A stretch of 64,000 bases of DNA from the NCBI GenBank assembly GCA_030847615.1, contig JAUMIR010000002.1, forward strand, positions 119,916,309 to 119,980,308. The letters run 5' to 3'. Shown piece by piece: positions 47,602 to 61,190 of this stretch (its first letter is position 1; every line of letters begins with the position of its first letter). Both the position numbers and the translations under genes were made by a program. Source of the stretch: Gambelia wislizenii. Its lineage: Eukaryota > Chordata > Lepidosauria > Squamata > Crotaphytidae. Under the pieces are notes generated by a model. The model saw nothing but the letters and a program-made list of their open reading frames with translations, searched no databases and was not told the DNA's origin.

Positions 47602-49059
47602 GTTAGAAAAGCTGTCTAGAAGAGGTTTTGGCTGAACTCCTGATTTCCGATCATCTCTATATGACCTGAGAGGGCAGCATTTTCAGTTTTTCTCCTCACT
47701 TCTGCCTTTTTCTGAATGAGTGCATCAGGTGCTGTAAGCTATTCTCAAGATACATTATGGTCAAATACAAGATTTAGCAGGTTGTGCCTTCATATCCAGT
47801 GTTAACTGCATTCCTATTCCTATTCCCAAGAGACCATTTTAGCTTCCAAACAAACCTGAAAGGATCATCAGTAAGTGTCACAGATTGAACATGAACAATA
47901 CCTCTACAACAACAAAGAAATGGTTCTCTTTGAGCTGCAAGATCCTCTTTCTTTAAGGATGTCTCCTGTATATTTTAATTTATGCCTTCTAAAAATCCTT
48001 TTCCTATCACCAAAGATATAATTTTTGCAGTGCTGCCTCAGATAAATTCATACCAAGAATTCAGAACATCTTACAGATAAGAGATTCAAAGAGTCTGTTT
48101 TATGTTAGTGTTTTTAGCCCAGCTGTCTCTCCAGACTTCAAGTCTATCATATGCATACTTTCACTGATTTCCTCCAAGTATCTGCAGCACTTTATCGCCC
48201 CCAAATTAGCTTTCCATACAGGGACAAGGAAAAATCTAAGGGTACGAAAACTATACTATGTCCAGCCATCTCATCTTTCCACTTTTTTTTTTTTTCCTGA
48301 AGAAGCTATGAGAATCTCACAAGTTTCCTGCAAAAGCACCCCTGTGCACTGTGAAATTTTGGAGTTCACACACCTCACACTTTTTGCACTGATGGTACTC
48401 ATTTAAGTGTATGTCGTCTTTCACCCTGTGATGCAAGAGTGCTGACCATAAGACAATCCCCAGCTGGAACACACCATCACTTATGTATGAATCTATTTAA
48501 TAGCCTATTCCCTGGTGATCCCAAGGCACATTCATTCAGTGTTGCACCAGTTGTGCTCACTACACTTCAGGTAACAGAGCAATTAATGCTGTTGATGACT
48601 CTGACTTTTCCAGGAGATCCATTAGTTCCTGCTGTGTGGTGAAGTTTGTTAGCATGATTATAGCCTTTTCCTGGTGAGAAGAAGTAAGTGCTAATCCTCA
48701 GGGAGATAGATGGTACTGCAGGAACTGGGAGTAAAAATAATCCATTGAAATCAAGAGTTGCCATGGTGATAGGAGAAACAGAAATGCAGAAACAGGCAGG
48801 CAACAGAAAGAAAAGGTATGCTCCTAATCAGCTCTGTGCCATTTCTGTAGTCATACAATGCATGGACTAGTACGTGTGTATACAGATTAATTTGATAAAC
48901 ACCTGATGAACCAGGTATGCACAAATCCACATCAACACCCACAAATCTATATTATACTATATATGTGATAAACAACTTGGTTTGGGCTGATTCAGTTGCA
49001 CAGCTGATAAGTACAGTACATTTATTTTATTTTTCAAATATTTATGTATATCAAAGTAT

Positions 49060-49063
<4 letters not shown>

Positions 49064-49096
<33 letters not shown>
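49064..49096. repeat. (TA)n microsatellite
   Basis: About 16 TA units followed by a short (CA)n run to about 49110. Confidence 0.95.
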
Positions 49097-49099
<3 letters not shown>

Positions 49100-50794
49100 G
49101 CACACACACCATCATCGTTATCTGACAACATTGAAACGACATAGTATATTCTCTTCTGTTCTTCTGAGTTCCCCTGTTCTGCATCTCTAAAGATTTTCTC
49201 TTGTTGCTAATAAGCAAACAGAATATTACAGTACATTTATTTTAAATCAGCCTGAAAACTGACATTTTCCTGATGCATCATATAAATATAGCCTCCTTTT
49301 TTTGCTTTTTCTTCTGAGGTAGGACAGGAAATTTACAGACTAAGACTTTCTGTAGAAGCAGTTTGTCCAGATTCCTCTCTAGTAATCTTAATATATTGTG
49401 GACAGTTGTGGAATCGAGCACTTCCCCTGAGACACTATGACAGGTCAGCTTTACAAATGTGGAGCAATATATGTATAGAATAGTCTGCTAGTTAATATAG
49501 CTTATAGGGAACGACACACTGAAAACCTTACTATCCTGATGATTGGCATGACTGGGGGCAGGAACAGAAGAACTGGAACTTTTAGGAACTTGTTTGCAGA
49601 AAATGGATACAACATGAAGAAAAAGAGTAAGCTAGAAAGGGTAGTTTGTCACTATTCTAAATAATACCATTTAATTCAATTAATTGCTTCAAAATGATCT
49701 CAGAGTTGGTCTCAGGTAACTCCCCAGGGCCAAGGACTCATTCCACAGAAAGGGTGACACGATCACTCATAACCTGCATAACTTCAGCCAGTGGTGGAGG
49801 GACAATCCAAGATGACCATAAAGTTCAGGTAGGCTTAGTGTGATGCAATAAGTTCATCAATGGGAGATGAATTCAACTGCAAGAAATAACAGTACCTACT
49901 ACCTCCTGCCAAACTATAGTTTATAATAAGAGCATACTGAAATAATTTAATTTAGGTATGACTCATTCTTAATAAAAGACCAGTGCAAGAGCCTCTCTGT
50001 CTAGAGCGAAACCACAGCTGCTTTTGGTTGAAAAAAGTGAGAAGTGGCTAATTCTTAGCATATTAATAGTATTACATGTATCTTGACCCTTACCTAGTAC
50101 TTTAGAGTGCTTACAGTGTTTTGCATATAGTATCTGCCTCTCATTCTTATAACAAAATTGTCAAGTACCTCAGTATTATAATCTCCTGATTACAGAATGT
50201 AGGGAAGTAACAGGGAAGCTAAGAATGAGAAAAAATTTGTAGACCTACTTAGTGAGGTCATCCCTATTTCGAAGCAAGGATTACATGACCAGTTTCCTTG
50301 TTCTGTGCTATCTATGCTATGCAAGATCTCGAGAAAGCGACATCCAGGGTAACTGATGGCTTTGGGAACAGTATATGTGTTATCCAGTGATGGTATCTTG
50401 GGGAAAGAACTTGAAGAGGTGAAACACATGGGCTATTTCATGATCCACATAGACAATGCAACCATCTGCTGTTGTAGTTCAAGGCCTAAGTTCCTGACCC
50501 TGCTTCTCTAAATTGCTAAATTATTGTGATAAGGAAGAAAAAAGGCAGTTACTCAGTGCAATTTACTTCAGTTCTTCTGCTGGATGTTAATTGTTGTTTC
50601 TTTGCCCTTTGTTTGAGAACTTACCCTGCCCTCACCATCAATCTGCAACCTTTACTTCAGGGATCCCCATGGACTGGGGGCTAGGATATGTGCTTCATCC
50701 TCCAGATTTACAACTTTTCATAAGCTGTTAGATTTCTGTTTTGAAAGAACAACAATCTCCAAAACAGGATTCTGTGCTGCCTATTACTATCACA

Positions 50795-50830
50795 TCATAT
50801 TTGCGAAGAAAAGCCAGAGAGAGAGAATAT
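50795..50830 (+). mobile_element. Tail-only fragment of the (GA)n-tailed retrotransposon
   Basis: The sequence tgcgaagaaaagccagagag plus agaga matches the 3' ends of the copies at 33375-34100 and 46857-47510. Nothing upstream resembles the element, so this is either an extreme 5' truncation or chance similarity. Confidence 0.5.
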
Positions 50831-52683
50831 TTTAAATAATCCCCTTTCTTTCTTTGAGGCTTCATTATATTGACACAAACATCCTAAACATTTTATCGTA
50901 ATCCTACATATCACTTATTAAGAAAAGAAAGATACTCTTCTTATAAGTATCAAAATCTCCATCTAGGAAAAAGCAAGTGAAGACACTAGTATAAGTATGC
51001 CACTCACAGAGGTATAAATAGCTAGGCTTGTCCACCCACTTCCTCTTTAATTAAATTCTCAAGCTAGAAACATACATTAGAGGGTGAGTGAGGGTGACCT
51101 GAAAAAGGTAGTTCTCAATGAGTTTTCAGGATGCAGTTAAATATAAATCAAGTTAGAAAGCTTCATCAGAGAAAAGTGACAGGAGGAAAAAGTTATCCAC
51201 TGGCTGTTCTCCACCACCCCCATTATAAAGGCCTGCTTACATTTACTCTTAAGCGGTCCATAACAGGACATTATTCTATATATTTAGATTGACATCCTAC
51301 TTTATTCAGAGCCTAAAGGATGAGTTATAGCATTCATGCAACATACAAAAACAAACTCTTCTCTTCTGAAGGCTTACAAAGTACACAGCTATATAAAAGC
51401 ACCCCTTCAAAATATATAGTCCCCACCTTGCTCTCCCATCAAACCATTCCTTTTCTCTCCTTTCATCTCTCCATTGCTGCTTCCACATTATCCATCTTAA
51501 ATGTCTCACAGTTATTTACCTTGCAGAAGAACTCTTGTTTTCTAACAAACTACAGTGTTTATGTGATTACATCTTTAACAAGCCAAACTGCTCCTGGGCT
51601 TGTATATATCTGCTTATTTTAAAAACCTATATCCTACACATAGACCCACTCAACCCCCTAAAGTAATAAAATATACATACAATGAACTCAAATTGATAGA
51701 ATGAATTAAACCATCATCAGAAAATGCCACCATTTAAAAAACTGTAAACTCTCCCAAACCAACAAAAATACTGTAGCATCTTCCAAAACTGAACCAACCA
51801 AAGTGAAAGCACAGAGGGGATAAAAAAAAATAATTGTAACATAATCGTAATAATGAAAGTTTTTTTGTGTCTGTTTGTTTTTAGCCAATTATATTTTTAA
51901 ACAACTAGTTCTGAGGTAGGTTCCTAAAATCATTAAGTGTTGAGGTGTGGCAAATCTCAACTGAGCAGGAATGCCTCCGTATGTTTGCCAATGTTACCTA
52001 ACCAAAAAGAGTCTTTTCCTTGTTGGTACTTACTGGGTCTCAGATGGACAAGGAGCTTACCATGAGTGCAACTCATGGTCTGGCAATCTCAATGTTCTAC
52101 TGCCTTTCTAGCTGCTGCAAGAACAGTTTTTGAAGCCATGAATGGTAGCAAGGAGAGCTGATCTCAGGTACGCCCAACTAGGAATTTATCAGCCCAACTT
52201 GAGGACAGCTGTTCTGTTCTGAAAAGCAAGTTTTGAATCCTCAAAAGAGGTTGAGGCGCTCCAGGTATTACCATTTCTCATATGATGATAACAAAGGATA
52301 ATAGGAAGGAGATTGATTCGAGACAAGTAACTGCCTCTTGATATTATTTCCCTGATCTGAAGAGCATAAGATAGAGGATACAAATGTTTACATCCAAAAT
52401 GTAAAATAGTGTCCAGCTCTGTCCTTGCAAGGCTCTCCATCTAATTTAGGCAAGGAAAAGCTCTATGTTCCCCTACATACTTCTGCTTCATGGCCATAAA
52501 AGAAAATGCTTTCAACATCTAATGGATATGGATTGCATAACCCCAAGGCACGCAAAAGGCAGTCTTCTGTGCAGCGGTTCTATGCAGCACTCTCCTAAAC
52601 AAACTGTACCCTAAAGCCAGAAAATGGGGACATGCTGAAGGAAACAAATTAATGCATGGATTCCTCTCCTGGGTTAGAGACTA

Positions 52684-52790
52684 AGGCTACAACCCTCAAC
52701 ATCCTTATTTGATGGTAAATCCTACTGAAAGCGATTCACCATTACTTGTGAGTAAATATGATTAGACTTGGGCTATAAGCGGTCACACGT
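52684..52790. repeat. Eroded GCAATCCTA...AGTAAAC-type interspersed repeat
   Basis: The blocks ggctacaacc, ggtaaatcctactgaaagc and gtgagtaaatatgattagac match, at low identity, a repeat common in squamates built around AGTAAGTCCCATTGAA-like and GAGTAAACATG-like words. A second eroded copy is at about 53458-53535. Confidence 0.4.
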
Positions 52791-53794
52791 CATCAGTTGG
52801 CCTGTTTCCTCCCTCACACATAACAGTGATTATATGTTCAGTGATGAAAGTAATACGGTTTCATTATCAATGCTGATTTTTTTTTAAAAAAAAAAACACA
52901 TGCAAACAGAGGGAGCACACTGGCTCTCCTTGTTCCTTCATGCTTCTGCCACTCTCCGCACATGAAAGCAACTTTCTGATGAGGAAATTCTCATCTATGC
53001 AATCAGGCTTTGCACACAATCCAGAAAACCAGCATGTAGACTTGCATGGAGAACTTTTGCACATAGAGAATGATAGAAGCATGCAAAGAAGGGAGTGGCT
53101 GGCACACACTCCTACCTGCATGTTTATTTACTCTACGAAGATAATGCCTGAATAAGGCTCATGTTTTCCTTTCGCGTGTTTTTACTTGTACAAAACATTA
53201 CAACAAGCAAAGAAGGGGAAAGATTTTCCTAAACGCACACAAAATTTACAGCTACTGGGAAGACTAAAGCAAGAGAGCAGAGGAAAAGTAAAGTTTCAGT
53301 GTGAGATTTCTAGTGGTGCATGTGAAATTTGTGTTGGCACACATTGTGCAGATCTGTCAATCTGCACTGGTGAAATGTTCAGATGGCTTCAAAGGAAAGT
53401 GGTTATTAAGGCAGAGTTTGTATGTGTTGTTATTTCAATTTAATAGATGCTGCTTAAGGCTGAATTCCTAAACTGCTAGGAAATAAACCCAATTTAATGC
53501 AGTAGGACTTTTATCTGAGTAAACAGGCACAGAAATGCTCAGGCACCTAAATGCTTTTAACTGCTTACTGTTCCTGGTGTCAGGTTTGTTGTTCACCTTC
53601 CAAGGTGCTTTTGTCCAAAACAGAGAAACGCAGATGGAAGTAACCAGATCTTTATGAATTCTATACAAAGGCATCTTAAAAATGTTTGTAGCATAAGCTT
53701 TTGTAGACTCAGCCTACCTCATCAGAGGCATGGAATGAAGCATCTATGGACAGACATTTATGGGTGAATAGTAATAGAAATCCAAAAGCCGGAG

Positions 53795-55670
53795 TTGTAG
53801 CAGATTCGATTGACGAGGTGTCCCGTAACTCCGTTGATGAGGTTATACTAGATCAATTTTAATCTGTAAGTACTGATGACGTGGACAAGCTCCCTGGTAG
53901 AGTGAGGAAGACTACCTGCCCTCTTGACCCTTGCCCTTCGTGGCTGGCCATCCAGGAGGGTGATGCCTTGAGAATGTTCCTTAGGGACATCATCAATGCA
54001 TCCATCCCTTAGGGAAGGTCATGTTCCATCTTGCTTGAAGGAAGCAGCGGTTAGACCGCTCCTAAAAAGACCTTCCCTTGACCCTCTGGATATGAAGAAC
54101 TATAGGCCAGTCTCCTTATTACCTTTTTTGAGCAAGGTGATCGAGAAGGTGTTTGCTCTCCAACTCCAAGCTGTCTTGGAAGAAACCGATTATCTAGATC
54201 CATTTCAAACTGGCTTTAGAACAGGATTTGGAGTTGAGACTGCCATGGTTGCCTTGGCTGATGACCTTTGCCTAAGCATCGACAGGGGATGTGTGACCCT
54301 GTTGGTGCTACTGGATCTCTCAGTGGCTTTTGACACAATAGGTCATGACATCCTCTTGGATCGCCTGAGAAGGCTAGGAATTGGAGGCACTGCGCTGCAG
54401 TGGTTCCGTTCCTTCCTCTCGGGCAGATTCCAGAGGGTGATGCTCTGCAAGGAAAGAGCTTAATTGTGGCGTCCCACAAGGCGCCATCCTGTTCCCAACT
54501 CTCTTCAATATATACATGAAGCCGGTGGGAGAGATTATCTGGAGGCATGGGGTGGGGTGTTATCAGTACGCTGATGACACCCAAATATATTTCTCCATGC
54601 CTTGGTCTTCAGCTCTGACTTCAGATGGTATCTCTTCTCTTAATGACTGTCTTAGGGCAGTAATGGACTGGATGAGGGAAAACAGATTGAAGCTGAATCC
54701 AGATAAAACGGAGGTACTCACAGTAGTAGCCCCAAATCCAGGCATTGGGATACAATCTCCAGTCCTGGATGGGGTCACACTCTCCTCCAAGGACTATGTT
54801 TGCAGTCTGGGGATGCTCCTGGACCCATCGCTCCAGATGATGAATCAGGTAAATGCGACTGTCAGGAGTGCCTGTTATCAGCTTCGGCTGATATGCCAGT
54901 TGTGTCCTTTCCTGGAAGTCGGGGATCTTGAGACTGTGGTACATGCTCTGGTAACCTCCCGTCTTGATTTCTGTAATGCACTCTACATAGAGCTACCCTC
55001 GTGCTTGGTCCGGAAACTTCAACTAGTACAGAATATGGCAGCTAGACTGGTCTCGGGTACATCTAGAAGAGCTCATATAACACTGATCTTAAGATCACTT
55101 CACTGGCTGCCCATTAGTTTCCAGGCCCAGTACAAGGTATTGGTTATCACCTTTAAAGCCCTAAATGGCTTGGGTCCAAAATATCTTCGGAACCGCCTCC
55201 TTCCATATAATCCTCCCCATACACTCAGGTCCTCTGGAAGGAATTTGTTACAACCTTTAAAAACTAGGTGTTCTTCGACCTCCTGGAGGGCCTTTTTGGC
55301 TATTGCTCCCAGATTATGGAAGGGCTTGCCAGATGAGATCCATCATATTACGACCCTAAATAGTTTTTAAAAGGCTCTTAAGATGGATCTCTTCCGGCAG
55401 GCCTTTCCTGAATAGATACCCAGCCAGAGAAATAAATAAATAAATAAATAAATCTAGCTTGTTCCGTGCCACGGCCACTGTCCATTGTTTATTTTTATTT
55501 TTGTATTTTTTAAAGTATGTTTTAATTCTTAAATTATTTAATTGTATTTTAAGTGGGGATGGGATTGAGGGTTTGGATGTATATTTTAATTGTTGTAAGC
55601 CGCCCCAATTGCCTTTCTTAGAGGGGTGGGATAGAAATAAAATTTTATTACTATTTATTATTATTATAAA
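53795..55670 (+). mobile_element. L2-type LINE with recognisable reverse transcriptase, 5'-truncated
   Basis: Two adjoining open stretches (53996-54463 and 54516-55370) encode most of an L2 reverse transcriptase: NYRPVSLLPFLSKVIEK, LVLLDLSVAFDTIGHDI, Y-A-D-D at 54567-54578, KLNPDKTEVL, then LVTSRLDFCNALY and HWLPISFQAQYKVLV. They are in different frames, so a frameshift lies near 54463-54516. The 3' UTR has an (AAAT)n run (55430-55453) and ends with the gtaagccgcccc block and a (TTA)n-rich tail. The endonuclease is missing. It is inactive as it stands but much less decayed than the other L2 copies here. Confidence 0.9.
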
Positions 55671-55774
55671 TCCTGTGGGTATGGCAATGGGGTGACAAGT
55701 TCAGTTTCAACAATGGTAGTAAAAGGGTAGATGAGAGACAAAGTTGGGAGACAGGATCTACATAAAGCCAAGAT

Positions 55775-56635
55775 TGTTTGTTTGTTTGTGCCACTTCTAT
55801 GCAATCTTTCTCCCAAAGTGGGACCCAAGGCAGCTTACAAACCATTAAAATCACTATTAAAAGCAATTAAAAACAATTAAAATATACACAATAAAAACAG
55901 ATAAAAACAGCATTAAAACACACCCCAATAAAAGCCACACTTTTATGCTAAAGGCCTGCTTAAACAAAAATATTTTTGCCTGCTAACAGAATGACAAGAG
56001 GGAGGGGGCCAGCCTAACCTTCTGTGGAAGGAAGTTCTGGAGGATGGGAGCAGCCACTGAGGAGGCTCTCCCTCATGTCCTCACCAAGTGAGCCTGTGAT
56101 GGTGGTGGGACTAAGAGAAAGCCTTCCCCTGCAGATCTTAAAACCCTTGTAGGTTCGTACAGGGAGATATGATCTTTTAGATAGTCTGGATCTACGCCGT
56201 GTAGGGCTTTGTAGGTCAAAACCAGCACTTTGAATTGTGCCCGGGAAATGAATGGGTAGCCAGCGGGCATTCTGGACCTGCTGAAGTTTCCAAACAGTTT
56301 CCAAAGGCAGCCCCACATAGAGTGAATTACAGTAGTCCAAATGGGATGTAATCAAGGCATGTGTCACCATGGCCAGATCAGATATCCCAAGGAAAGGGCA
56401 CACCTGGTGCACTAGTTTTATTTGTGCAAATGCAAACCTGGCTACTGCTGAAACCTGAGCATCCAGGCTCAGAGTTGAGTCCAGGAAAACACCCAAGCTA
56501 CGAGCCTGAGATTTCAAGGGGAGTGTAACCCTGTCCAGCACAGACAGGGTGCCTACTCCCTGATCAACCTTTCGACTGACCAGGAGCACCTCTGTCTCGT
56601 CTGGATTAAGTTTCAGTTTGTAGACAGACAATAGA
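55775..56635 (-). mobile_element. L2-type LINE 3' fragment, facing the previous copy
   Basis: The minus strand encodes KLKLNPDETEVLLVS, then ARSLGVFLDSTLSLDAQV and HALITSHLDYCNSLYVGLPL, the end region of an L2 reverse transcriptase, followed by an L2-like 3' UTR. It starts just after the catalytic region, so it is 5'-truncated. A deletion removes the piece between QNA and RWLPI. Its 3' end lies about 100 bp from the 3' end of the L2 at 53795-55670, tail to tail. Confidence 0.85.
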
Positions 56636-56996
56636 TAGATGTATAAATATCGGTTATTTTATGGATGTTTATCTATTAAATTAATAATTAAACTAATCCC
56701 ATTCTTGGAATGGCATATTGGAATGGGCCCAGAACTAGAAAAGTGATGTAATAAAGTGGGCATGAGCTGTTTGTGGCTGGTGTACAGAATATGTGTAGTA
56801 CATCAGGAAAACATTGCCTCTGTTCAAACCATTGACAATGGACTGAAGTTTGTGGACATATTCTAATTCAGATGATTCATCCTTTATGACAATTATTGAA
56901 ATTGAACGTCACCCCAAGGATTCATCCATTTCTACAGAGAATATGTCTATTTGAAATTTGGGGGGAAAACATATTCAGGAAGAACTCTGGGATATA

Positions 56997-57303
56997 GAAT
57001 CATAGCATCATAGAATCATAAAGAGTTGTAAGAGACCACAAGGGCCATCCAGTCCAACCTCCTACCATGCAGGAATACACAATCAAATCATTCCTGACAG
57101 AGAACCATCCAGCCTTTGTTTAAAAACCTCAAAAGAAGAAGACACCACCACACTCCAAGGTAGTGTATTCCACTTTCAAACAGCTCTTACTGTCGGGAAG
57201 TTCTTCCTAATGTTTAGATGGAATCTCTTTTCATGTAATTTGAACCCATTGCTCCGTGTCCTAGTCTCTGGAGCAGCATAAAACAAGCTTGCCTCATCCT
57301 CAG
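56997..57303 (-). mobile_element. CR1 3' end fragment
   Basis: The copy starts gaatcatagcatcatagaat and includes the ccatccagtccaac, cattcctgacag, tactgtcgggaagttcttcc and ttgaacccattgctcc blocks of CR1 3' sequence. It is the longest of the three CR1 tails in the window. Confidence 0.88.
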
Positions 57304-58569
57304 CAATTTTCACAGAACATAAATAGCACCAAAACCTTCCTAAAATACATGAGAACAGTACAAAACTGCTCATATGAAATACATTCTACTTAAGAACCTA
57401 ATTTTTTATTGATGTTCATGTGAATGCATCCCACAGTTAAATAACAGTGTTTGCTTGCTTTTGATCAGTATTTTTTTCCCTTTTCTAGAAATGCTATATG
57501 AACATTATAATTTCATATGTACTCTTAACATGTATTACTAGAGCTCTATAAAAATGGACTATAAAGCAAGTCCTGATTTAAGTTTTACATTTGCAAACTG
57601 AGTAAAAACTGAAGGCCTTACAAATACTGAAGGGAAAGTAGCAGCTCAAAGGAAGATGAAGATTAAAAGGGCTCTGTTTAGCATTCCTTTGCAACTGGCA
57701 TCACTTTAAGAGAAAGGGTCCTAAAGATTCAGGTTCTGTGAATCTGCCTTTCAGCTATCAAATCCCTTGACCCTACTGTCATGTGTGCTAAATCTACTAT
57801 GAGTCCTAAAGACATCATGGTAGTTCATGAAAAATTGACTGATTCATGACTTCACATAGACAACACCAACATAGCTACTGTCCAGCAGAAGTGTCTTTTT
57901 CAATGGCCTCCTGTTACAAAGCAGTCTGTTTTAAAGCAGAGAGCAGGCAGAAAATATTGGTTTTGTGTTCATGCACAATACATCATACAAAACGGAAAAA
58001 AGGGTCATCCATTGTGCAGGACTCTCTTGAAAAAAAGGTTGCAATCCTAAACACCCTTTACAAGCCATGAGGAACTACTGAACACAGGCACCTGGCTTGG
58101 ACATATTGATGAACTATAATTGATGGATACGTGCATGAGCGATGAACTCATGCATCGTTCCTTTAGCCTCATATCATTGTCCTCCTCCTCCTCCTCCGTA
58201 AGACCCAAAGTTTTCATTTCCATTTTCAATTAACCAGAGTTTGGTATTATATCCAAATCAAGATTTAAAATGGGCTTTTTTCCCAATAAACTGTACTTAA
58301 GACTAAGGATGTCTGGTTCAAATGTAATGCTAAACTACAGTTAGTTAAAAATGGAACGAAAAGCTTTTGATCTCTTCCTTGCAACCGTACTTTGGCATTA
58401 TGTCTGACTGCAAGCTAGTGGCACTCCTGAGTATATATGGATATGATTCCACTACAAGTAACCTAAACTCCTCCAGTCTTTCAGCTTGTGAAAAATTATT
58501 GCTTACTAAGTAATACTGTACTTACTTAATTACACCTGAGTATGGTTACCAACCTGTTTCCTAGAAAGA

Positions 58570-59265
58570 CCCTTGGGTTTCTTAGAAATGTTTTATTTAT
58601 TAAATTTATACTTTAAGTTTAAATGGCTCTTTCAAAGCAGTTTACAGCTTAAAATTATCAACTAATAATCAAGAAACAATAATAAAACAAAAAACAAAAT
58701 CCAATACAATCAGCAGCAAGCAAAATAGTAGCAAGTCTTATTAAACTCTACTCTAGGTTCCAGGCATTCCCCCCCAGCTATCAGGTGATGAGTCTATGAA
58801 ATCCAGCAGCAGTTTCTATATTTAGGAAGGGGCTCAGAAAGGAGAACATTCTACAATGGCAGCTTGATGAGGATCCATTACAGCAGTCTAGCCAGGAGGT
58901 CACCAGAGCATCAACCACTGTGCCCAGACTATCCCTATCCAGAAATGACTGCAGATGCTGAACTAGCTGGCACTGGCAAAAGGCACTCCAAACTTCCACT
59001 GCTGCCTGTGTCTGCAGGAACAAACCTGGATCCTGTGTGCCTAATCTTTCAAGAGGAGTGCAACTGTATCTAGAACAGGCTGCACATTCAGTTCCGGAAC
59101 AGGAGAACCAACTGCAGAGAGAGGGCCTCCATCTTGCAGGATTCAGTTTCAGTTTGGTGGCTCCCATCCACCCAATTAGTAATCCAAACACCATTTCAAG
59201 CACTTGCATGGCAGAGCTGGGTGTTATCAGCATTCTGATGCCACTTCAGTTCAAATCCCCCTGAT
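58570..59265 (-). mobile_element. L2-type LINE fragment, decayed
   Basis: On the minus strand I see a VLEMVFGLLIGWM block followed by KLKLNP (about 59190-59120), then VDALVTSWLDCCN near 58910-58870, in the order of an L2 reverse transcriptase C-terminal half. An L2-like 3' UTR follows to about 58570. Several frame changes are present. Confidence 0.65.
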
Positions 59266-59289
59266 GACCCCACCCAATATCATTCTCAC

Positions 59290-59339
<50 letters not shown>
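59290..59339. repeat. (TA)n(GA)n compound microsatellite
   Basis: A TA run passes directly into a GA run, both uninterrupted. Confidence 0.95.
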
Positions 59340-59344
<5 letters not shown>

Positions 59345-59490
59345 GAGGAATAAGATGGAACCTGGTAAGATCTCACAGCATAAATGTTGTGTTGAACCCC
59401 ACCTCACTCTGCTGACCCTGCCAATAGGACCAGAATGCAACTACAACTGTACACCTCCCTCGCACACATCTGCAAAGTCAGTACAGAATG

Positions 59491-60054
59491 AGGAGATTAT
59501 CAGACGTGGCTAATGTGGTGCCAGAATAACAACATTGGAATGCAAAAGGATGCCAATATCACACTACTTTGTCCTTTTGCACTCCACTGTCGTTATTCTG
59601 GCGTTTCTTTTTATTGACGGTCTGAGCTGTCAATAGATCACCCATCCCATTTTGGTGCTCGCATTGCCAGTATCTGAAACCTCGCACCATTGTTCTGCCA
59701 CGAATATAGCATCAATGGGCGGTCCTGCCAGAACACTTCCAGGTGGGATTGCAAAAACAAAGTAGGCTATCCTCTTTTTATGAACCTCTTTGGGTTACTT
59801 ATTATTATTTTAGTGTGATTATGTGCTTTTAAAAAACTTTTTTTCTTGTTATTTTACTTTTCCCACACTCCTGTCTTCTCGTGAGAACAGGTAGGATTTC
59901 AGTCCAGGAAGTGTTAGAGCTCTGTTCATGCCTGGGCTGCCTGTCAATAGAAGAGAAGGTAAGTGTGATGGGGAGGGTTATTGTGCCAGGACAGGGACAG
60001 GATTGGAGATTGTGGGACAGGAATCCTTTTTGTGTTCCCGTCTGATAATCTCCT
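59491..60054. mobile_element. TIR element with an internal hairpin
   Basis: The ends are perfect inverted repeats of 16 bases (aggagattatcagacg at 59491-59506 and its complement at 60039-60054). Inside, gccagaataacaacattgg near 59520 and the following tgcaaaagga face tccttttgcactcc and gttattctggc near 59570-59602, an imperfect hairpin with arms of about 30 bases. The rest is non-coding. The terminus resembles that of the palindromic element at 60886-61109, so they may be one family. Confidence 0.75.
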
Positions 60055-60189
60055 GAGACTATGCTCAATCGTACCAAAAGTTGTTGTGAGGAGAAGGAAC
60101 AGTCACACTCACCATTTCTTTTTCCTGACAGAGATCCTCCATCAGTAACCATGGCTATTTCAATACCAAAATCTGAAGACAACTCAGAA

Positions 60190-60680
60190 ACCTCAAGTAG
60201 CGTAGAATGCAGCTGCTAGAATGTTTGCAGATGTGACCAAGTTTCCTCTGATTCTAAGAAAGTTGCACTAGTTGCACTGTTTTTTGGAGAGCCAAATTCA
60301 AGATGCTAGTCTTACCTTCAAAGCTCTAAAATAGCTTGGCATTCAAATATCTGAAAAAGTGCCTTTCATCTCTCTACCACCGAGATGCCTTTTTTATTCT
60401 TTGGATGACAATCAGGACAAGAATCTTCTCTTTTACAATATCTACTTTCTATAATTTCTTGACTTCCTTCTCCATGACCTAATCTTCCATTCATGTCAGC
60501 ACCAGGTCAATTTTCTTCTGCTTGCAGAAACATTTTAAGTTAGATAGTTTATTCTATGTTTTCCCCCTGTTTCCAGTGTTTATAATTATATTTTAGTGTT
60601 TCATTACAGAGGTTGTTACTATCCTAAGGTCTTATGATGAAGGAGTTTATAAAACCCCCTGTTAAAATAAATAAATAAAT
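60190..60680 (+). mobile_element. Eroded L2-like 3' relic
   Basis: The plus strand holds an NAAARMF-like block followed by DVTKFPLILRKLH near 60205-60270, as in the part of L2 after the reverse transcriptase. The copy runs to an (AAAT)n end near 60668-60680. Identity is low. Confidence 0.5.
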
Positions 60681-60885
60681 GATGCAGATTTTTTTTTCCT
60701 ATTTTCTGTTATTTTCCCCCTTTTGAAATGATGGGATATGCTGTGAACTTCAAATGTACCAGTCTGAAACTTAAAATACAAGGCCAAAACTCTGGTTTTG
60801 ATCTGTTATCTTCTAACCTCTAACTGCAGTTGTACTATTATGGGACCAAACTAGCATTCAACAAAATACTTCAACTAGTGTCTTG

Positions 60886-61109
60886 GGAGATTTTCAGACA
60901 ACACTGTTATACTGTTACTATTCCACTTTATTTGCTATGGCTGCCTCCTCTTGAATTCTGGGATTTGCAGTTTAGGGAGGGGCATTTACAACTCTCAGCC
61001 AGAGAGCTCTTAGGCCTCACTAAACTATAAACCCCAGAATTCCACAGGAGGAAGCCAGAGCAGTTAAAGTAAAATAGTAACACTATAGCAGTGTAGTCTG
61101 AAAATCTCC
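60886..61109. mobile_element. Palindromic MITE-like element
   Basis: The arms ggagattttcagacaacact plus gttactattccac and the complementary tagtaacactatagcagtg plus tagtctgaaaatctcc face each other across about 220 bases. The inner blocks (ggctgcctcctc, gaattctgggatt, tttag) are also inverted. The core matches the element at 20249-20463. Confidence 0.78.
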
Positions 61110-61190
61110 TTGTTGGGCTCAAAATACAGTAATAGGAAAAGAGGGAGAGAGAATAGCTGTTTATCTATAAATTGTCTTTTTTCCAGAATA

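Noticed and set aside
48917..49217. Open frames with Y-I-Y-I runs near 49064-49110
   Set aside because: They are translations of the (TA)n microsatellite.
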